From: Chloroflexota bacterium
GTDB lineage: Bacteria; Chloroflexota; Dehalococcoidia; UBA3495
Assembly: GCA_022563275.1 (NCBI GenBank)
Contig: JADFNR010000043.1
Coordinates: 1-25,826 of the forward strand
Length of the DNA stretch: 25,826 nt
Direction: 5' to 3'
In this document: positions 23,061 to 25,826 of the stretch, piece after piece
How the letters are laid out: the number at the start of each line of letters is the position of its first letter
Numbering within the stretch: position 1 is the stretch's first letter
The notes under the pieces: generated by a model
Database searches by the model: none
Seen by the model: only the letters and a program-made list of their open reading frames with translations
What the model was told of the DNA's origin: nothing
Made by a program: the position numbers and the translations under genes

Positions 23061-23164
23061 TGTCATTCTGAGGCGTGAGCCGAAGAATCTCGTTGCTAAA
23101 ATACGAACACTGACCGAGAACAAAGAGACCCTTCTCCCGACTCCGGTCGGGATCAGGGTGACAG
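23061..23164. repeat. Dispersed intergenic repeat, copy C (104 bp), with a partial head upstream
   Basis: Begins TGTCATTCTGAGGCGTGAGC, continues CGAAGAATCTCG, and ends GAGACCCTTCTC...GGGTGACAG. A CCCGAC-TCCG-GTCGGG hairpin is at 23136-23151. A fragment TTTGTCATTCAGGCG at 23018-23032 looks like another start of the same repeat. Both sit in the 254-bp gap between two convergent genes, which holds no gene. Confidence 0.8.
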
Positions 23165-23231
23165 CAGTACTGCATGGATGACCGAAGATTAAGCAGTGCT
23201 CTCTCGACGGCCGGTCTAATCGAAAAATCAG

Positions 23232-24554
23232 CTATTCCACTTCGGCCGCGACCCAATCTTCAGCCAGGCTGACCAACCTCGCGCCGGTTATGACGTTGCC
23301 CAGGTCCCGGCTGTTCTGGGTCCGGACCCGTAGGTAATTGTCGGTGAGTCCGCTCCAAACCCCAACCGGGCCATGCCCATTGGCCGGCTCCCAAAGCACC
23401 GGTCTAGTCTGGCCCAGCGCTCCCAGTCGAAATATTTCCGCCGCCGCAGCCGCCAATTCCAGCATCTCCCCGGTCCGTTCTTTCTTCTGAGCGTCGGCCA
23501 CCTGCCCGTCCAGGTGGGCTGCCGACGTCCCCGGCCTGATGGAGTAGGGGAAGACGTGCAGGCCGCTGAATCCCATCGACATGGCGAAGCTGTAGCTCTC
23601 GGCGAATTCCCTGACTCCCTCGCCGGGAAAGCCCACGATGACATCGGTGGTTATCCCGGCGTCCGGGACCATCGTCCGCACCAAATTCACCGTCTCCGCG
23701 AACCGGGTTGTGTCATAGCGCCGGCGCATGGACCGCAAAATGGTGTCGCTGCCGCTTTGCAGTGGGATGTGGAAGTGGGGGCAGAGGCGTGGGTCTTCCC
23801 ACAGTTCCAGCAGTTCCAGAGTGATTTCCTGGGCTTGTAGCGACGACACTCTCAGCCGGTCGATGGATGTTTCGGCCAAGACCCGTCTGATCAGTTCCCG
23901 CAGACCGGTCCCGGAGAGGTCGAAACCGTAAGTCCCCAATTGGGAGCCGGTCAACACCGCCTCCCGGCAGCCGGCGCGGCCGTTGATCTCGGCGATGATC
24001 TTCTCGGGCGGTATGCTCCGCTCCCGGCCCCGTACCTTTGGCACGATGCAGTAGGCGCAGACCTGGTCGCAACCCTCCTGGATCTTAACCATCGCCCGGC
24101 TTCGCCCTGACGGCGGCTCAGCCGCGTTTTCTGGGGCGGCTGCTGCGGAATTATCTGGATTGACATTGAGTTTAGCGGCGACCGTGGCAACCAAGCTTTC
24201 CTTCTGGCGGTTGTCCAGGACCAGGGAGACGGCATCCATGGCTAAAAGATCGTCTTTGGCCCGTTGGGCGTAGCAGCCGGTGGCCACCACCAGGGCGTTG
24301 GGGTTGGAGCGGCGGGCGCGGCGCAGGTACTGGCGGGCCTTGGAGTCGGCGTTGGCGGTCACGGTGCAGGAATTGAGCACCACCACGTCGGCCTGGGCGG
24401 CGGACCGGACCAGGGTGAAGCCGGCCTGTTGAAACTGCCGGGCCAACACCTGGGAGTCGGCCTGGTTCAGCTTGCAGCCGTGGGTGTGGATGGCGACCGT
24501 CGGGCCGCCTGGTGGGCTGTTTTCTGGGCTGTTTTCTAACCCATGGATTTTCAT
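23232..24554 (-). CDS. mtaB: tRNA (t6A37) methylthiotransferase MtaB
   Basis: MtaB is a radical-SAM methylthiotransferase that turns t6A37 into ms2t6A37 in ANN-decoding tRNAs. The 440-aa product has the N-terminal MTTase domain with three cluster cysteines (THGCKLNQADSQ, LNSCTVTANADSKARQ, ATGCYAQR), the radical-SAM CxxxCxxC (EGCDQVCAYCIVPKVRGRERS, about residue 165), and HIPLQSGSD, GFPGE and the C-terminal TRAM-like region. An Ala/Pro-rich linker (about 130-150) separates the first two domains. ATG 24554 overlaps the stop of the upstream gene as ATGA, so the two are translationally coupled. No clear Shine-Dalgarno is present. Confidence 0.95.
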   Translation of the reverse strand: MKIHGLENSPENSPPGGPTVAIHTHGCKLNQADSQVLARQFQQAGFTLVRSAAQADVVVLNSCTVTANADSKARQYLRRARRSNPNALVVATGCYAQRAKDDLLAMDAVSLVLDNRQKESLVATVAAKLNVNPDNSAAAAPENAAEPPSGRSRAMVKIQEGCDQVCAYCIVPKVRGRERSIPPEKIIAEINGRAGCREAVLTGSQLGTYGFDLSGTGLRELIRRVLAETSIDRLRVSSLQAQEITLELLELWEDPRLCPHFHIPLQSGSDTILRSMRRRYDTTRFAETVNLVRTMVPDAGITTDVIVGFPGEGVREFAESYSFAMSMGFSGLHVFPYSIRPGTSAAHLDGQVADAQKKERTGEMLELAAAAAEIFRLGALGQTRPVLWEPANGHGPVGVWSGLTDNYLRVRTQNSRDLGNVITGARLVSLAEDWVAAEVE

Positions 24555-25042
24555 CTTGTTGGGCCGCCGTCCATCTCTTCCAGTTCGTCCAATTCTTCCA
24601 TCTCTTCCAATTCGTCCAGCTCGCCTTGGACCAATGCGTTAAGCAGGTCGCCGCCGGGAGCCAGGTCCCAGAGGCGCTCCACGGCCCCGGTGACATCCTC
24701 CAGGGTCGCCACCAGGCTGTCGGCCCGGATGCGGGATTCCCGTACGCGCTCGGCGGTCTCGCCGAAGGACGCGAGCTTGGTGAAGCCCTCACGGATACGC
24801 CGGTCCCGGTTCTCCTCGCCCAATTCGTGGGCGTACTCCTCCACGGCCTTCAGCCCGTCCAACTCCCGGCCACGGCCTAGGGCCACGCCCTTGACCGCCA
24901 GGGTCAGGCTGCCCCAAAGCAGTTCTTCGCAGCGGTCCCAGCGGCCTTTGCGTATCTGGTCCATGGCGTCTTGCAGCAACCGCAGGCTCTGGCCCCGGTA
25001 GCGCACCAGGCGGGCTTCGTCTTTCTTGCTCAGGTCTGGCAT
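24551..25042 (-). CDS. PaREP1/HEPN-like helical protein with acidic tail
   Basis: The 163-aa product is all-helical by appearance. The stretch WDRCEELLWGSLTLAVKGVALGRGRELDGLKAVEEYAHELGEE, followed by RIREGFTKLASFGE, resembles PaREP1/HEPN-type proteins, best known in archaea, whose molecular role is not established. The C-terminus is a duplicated acidic ELDELEEM segment encoded by a 27-bp tandem repeat. ATG 25042 gives a natural start MPDLSKKDEARL; an ATG at 25132 would add 30 residues unlike the rest. Neither has a strong Shine-Dalgarno. It overlaps mtaB by four bases (ATGA), hinting at a link to tRNA or RNA handling. The family call is tentative. Confidence 0.7.
   Translation of the reverse strand: MPDLSKKDEARLVRYRGQSLRLLQDAMDQIRKGRWDRCEELLWGSLTLAVKGVALGRGRELDGLKAVEEYAHELGEENRDRRIREGFTKLASFGETAERVRESRIRADSLVATLEDVTGAVERLWDLAPGGDLLNALVQGELDELEEMEELDELEEMDGGPTR
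24571..24624 (-). repeat. 27-bp tandem duplication in the acidic C-terminus
   Basis: CCATCTCTTCCAGTTCGTCC at 24571 recurs with one change at 24598; the two 27-bp units 24571-24597 and 24598-24624 are adjacent. They encode two copies of an L-D-E-L-E-E-M type acidic segment. Confidence 0.75.
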
Positions 25043-25091
25043 AACTTCGGATACGATTTTACCACCGTAACCCGGCCAAAGGACCTGGGCA

Positions 25092-25130
25092 TGGCAAGCT
25101 TGGTTGCCAAATGTGGGCTCCGGTGGCAAC
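25092..25130. promoter_or_regulatory. Three alternating TGGCAA half-sites in a divergent intergenic region
   Basis: TGGCAA (25092-25097), GTTGCCA (25103-25109) and TGGCAAC (25124-25130) form two overlapping inverted repeats, 6-6-6 and 7-14-7. They lie between the starts of the PaREP1-like gene (25042) and the dehydrogenase (25202), where promoters for both must be. A repressor or activator site is inferred. Confidence 0.4.
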
Positions 25131-25201
25131 ATAGGTGACTGCCCGAGACCTGTTCTAACGCCCCGGCCGGGAGCCTAGGCCCCGCCAGGAGAAAATCGAT
25201 C

Positions 25202-25826
25202 GTGGCCCCAGACGCTTTAAGTTCCTTCCGGTTTGTCGGCTATCCAGTCCGGATCCACGCCGGGCCAGACGCCATCAGCAAGTTGGCTGAAGAGGTTGAC
25301 CGGTTCAAGGCCCAACGCGTCTTGGTGGTCTGTGGGCAGTCTGTGGCCGGCAAGACAGACCTGGTGGACCGGGTGAAAGAGGCATTGGGAGAACGGGTGG
25401 CCGGGGTGTTCGCCGGCGGAAAGACCGGTTCGCCGGTGACATCGGTGCTGGAGGGCGTGGCGGCGGCACGGGACGTCGATGCGGACGGCATCGTAGCCGT
25501 CGGCGGCGGCAGCGCCGTGGTCACCGCCCGGGGCATCACCATCCTGCTGGCCGAGAAGGGCACGGCCCAGGAACTATGCACCCAATACCCCGAGGGGAAG
25601 CCCCCGGTCAGCCCCCGGTTGATGGCGCCCAAGATTCCCAACTTCATCGTCCTCACAACCGCCACCACCGCGGCCACCCGCGCCGGCACCGCACTCATCG
25701 ACCCGGAATCGGGCCACCGGCTGGAGTTGTTCGACCCCAAAACCCGCCCGGCCGCCGTGATCTGGGACGAGCAGGCCCTGTTGACGGCCTCCCCCTGGCT
25801 CTGCCTCAACGCCACCGCGTCGTGCT
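25202..25826 (+). CDS. Iron-type alcohol dehydrogenase / maleylacetate reductase family protein, N-terminal part
   Basis: The frame begins at GTG 25202, nine bases after AGGAGA, and is still open at the window end (208 codons). The product starts MAPDALSSFRFVGYPVRIHAG and shows the dehydroquinate-synthase-like Rossmann half: RVLVVCGQSVAGKTDLVDRV, then GIVAVGGGSAVVTAR (NAD-binding GGGS) and PNFIVLTTATTAATRAGTALID. The usual Asp after GGGS-x-x of iron alcohol dehydrogenases is Val here, closer to maleylacetate reductases. The metal-binding Asp/His residues would be in the missing C-terminal half, so the substrate stays open. It is divergent from the PaREP1-mtaB pair. Confidence 0.85.
   Translation, partial: MAPDALSSFRFVGYPVRIHAGPDAISKLAEEVDRFKAQRVLVVCGQSVAGKTDLVDRVKEALGERVAGVFAGGKTGSPVTSVLEGVAAARDVDADGIVAVGGGSAVVTARGITILLAEKGTAQELCTQYPEGKPPVSPRLMAPKIPNFIVLTTATTAATRAGTALIDPESGHRLELFDPKTRPAAVIWDEQALLTASPWLCLNATASC

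Noticed and set aside
24571..24624. Short tandem repeat as part of a CRISPR array
   Set aside because: Only two adjacent 27-bp units without spacers, in frame in a coding region and encoding an acidic repeat.

Overview
This is a GC-rich bacterial chromosomal segment with tightly packed housekeeping genes on both strands. No phage, plasmid, CRISPR, rRNA or tRNA gene is visible. Frequent TTG/GTG starts and dispersed TGTCATTCTGAG...GAAGAATCT intergenic repeats, together with QueG, MtaB, a DUF1800 protein, a Cys-less thiolase homologue and GlnRS beside GluRS, fit an environmental Chloroflexota (Dehalococcoidia/SAR202-like) genome. That assignment is inference; no marker gene settles it.

Layout. 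1-343 (-): N-terminal part of a thiolase-like protein. 598-1257 (+): EVE-domain protein with a repetitive polar tail, convergent with queG (-). 2426-2799: non-coding, carrying repeats. 2800-6598 (-): dUTPase/DCD-family protein, GroEL with its own sigma70-like promoter and a palindrome, then folP-folK. 6793-10025 (+): acyl-CoA carboxylase beta subunit and RarA. 12951-10022 (-): a probable operon of ltaE, two tiny ORFs separated by an in-frame amber codon, a YbaK-type deacylase and an arrestin-like protein with no canonical start codon. 13135-18724 (+): alpha/beta hydrolase, lspA with a zinc-ribbon tail, an RluD-type pseudouridine synthase, gltX and glnS. 18841-21465 (-): NHL beta-propeller and DUF1800 protein. 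21466-22146: a 680-bp divergent control region with two promoters, a terminator-like hairpin and an orphan perfect Shine-Dalgarno. 22147-22977 (+): metallo-beta-lactamase-fold hydrolase. 25042-23232 (-): PaREP1/HEPN-like protein overlapping mtaB. 25202-end (+): N-terminal part of an iron-type alcohol dehydrogenase-family protein.

A loose theme is translation and tRNA quality: QueG and MtaB modify tRNA, YbaK-type proteins edit mischarged tRNA, GltX and GlnS charge tRNA, and RluD modifies RNA. Folate synthesis (FolP, FolK), nucleotide hygiene (Dut), protein folding (GroEL) and fork maintenance (RarA) fill the rest. I see no complete new defence or biosynthetic system. The most unusual items are the LspA-zinc-ribbon fusion, the arrestin-like gene with a perfect Shine-Dalgarno before GTT, the amber-split small membrane protein, the structured leader before the hydrolase at 22147, and several operator-like palindromes.
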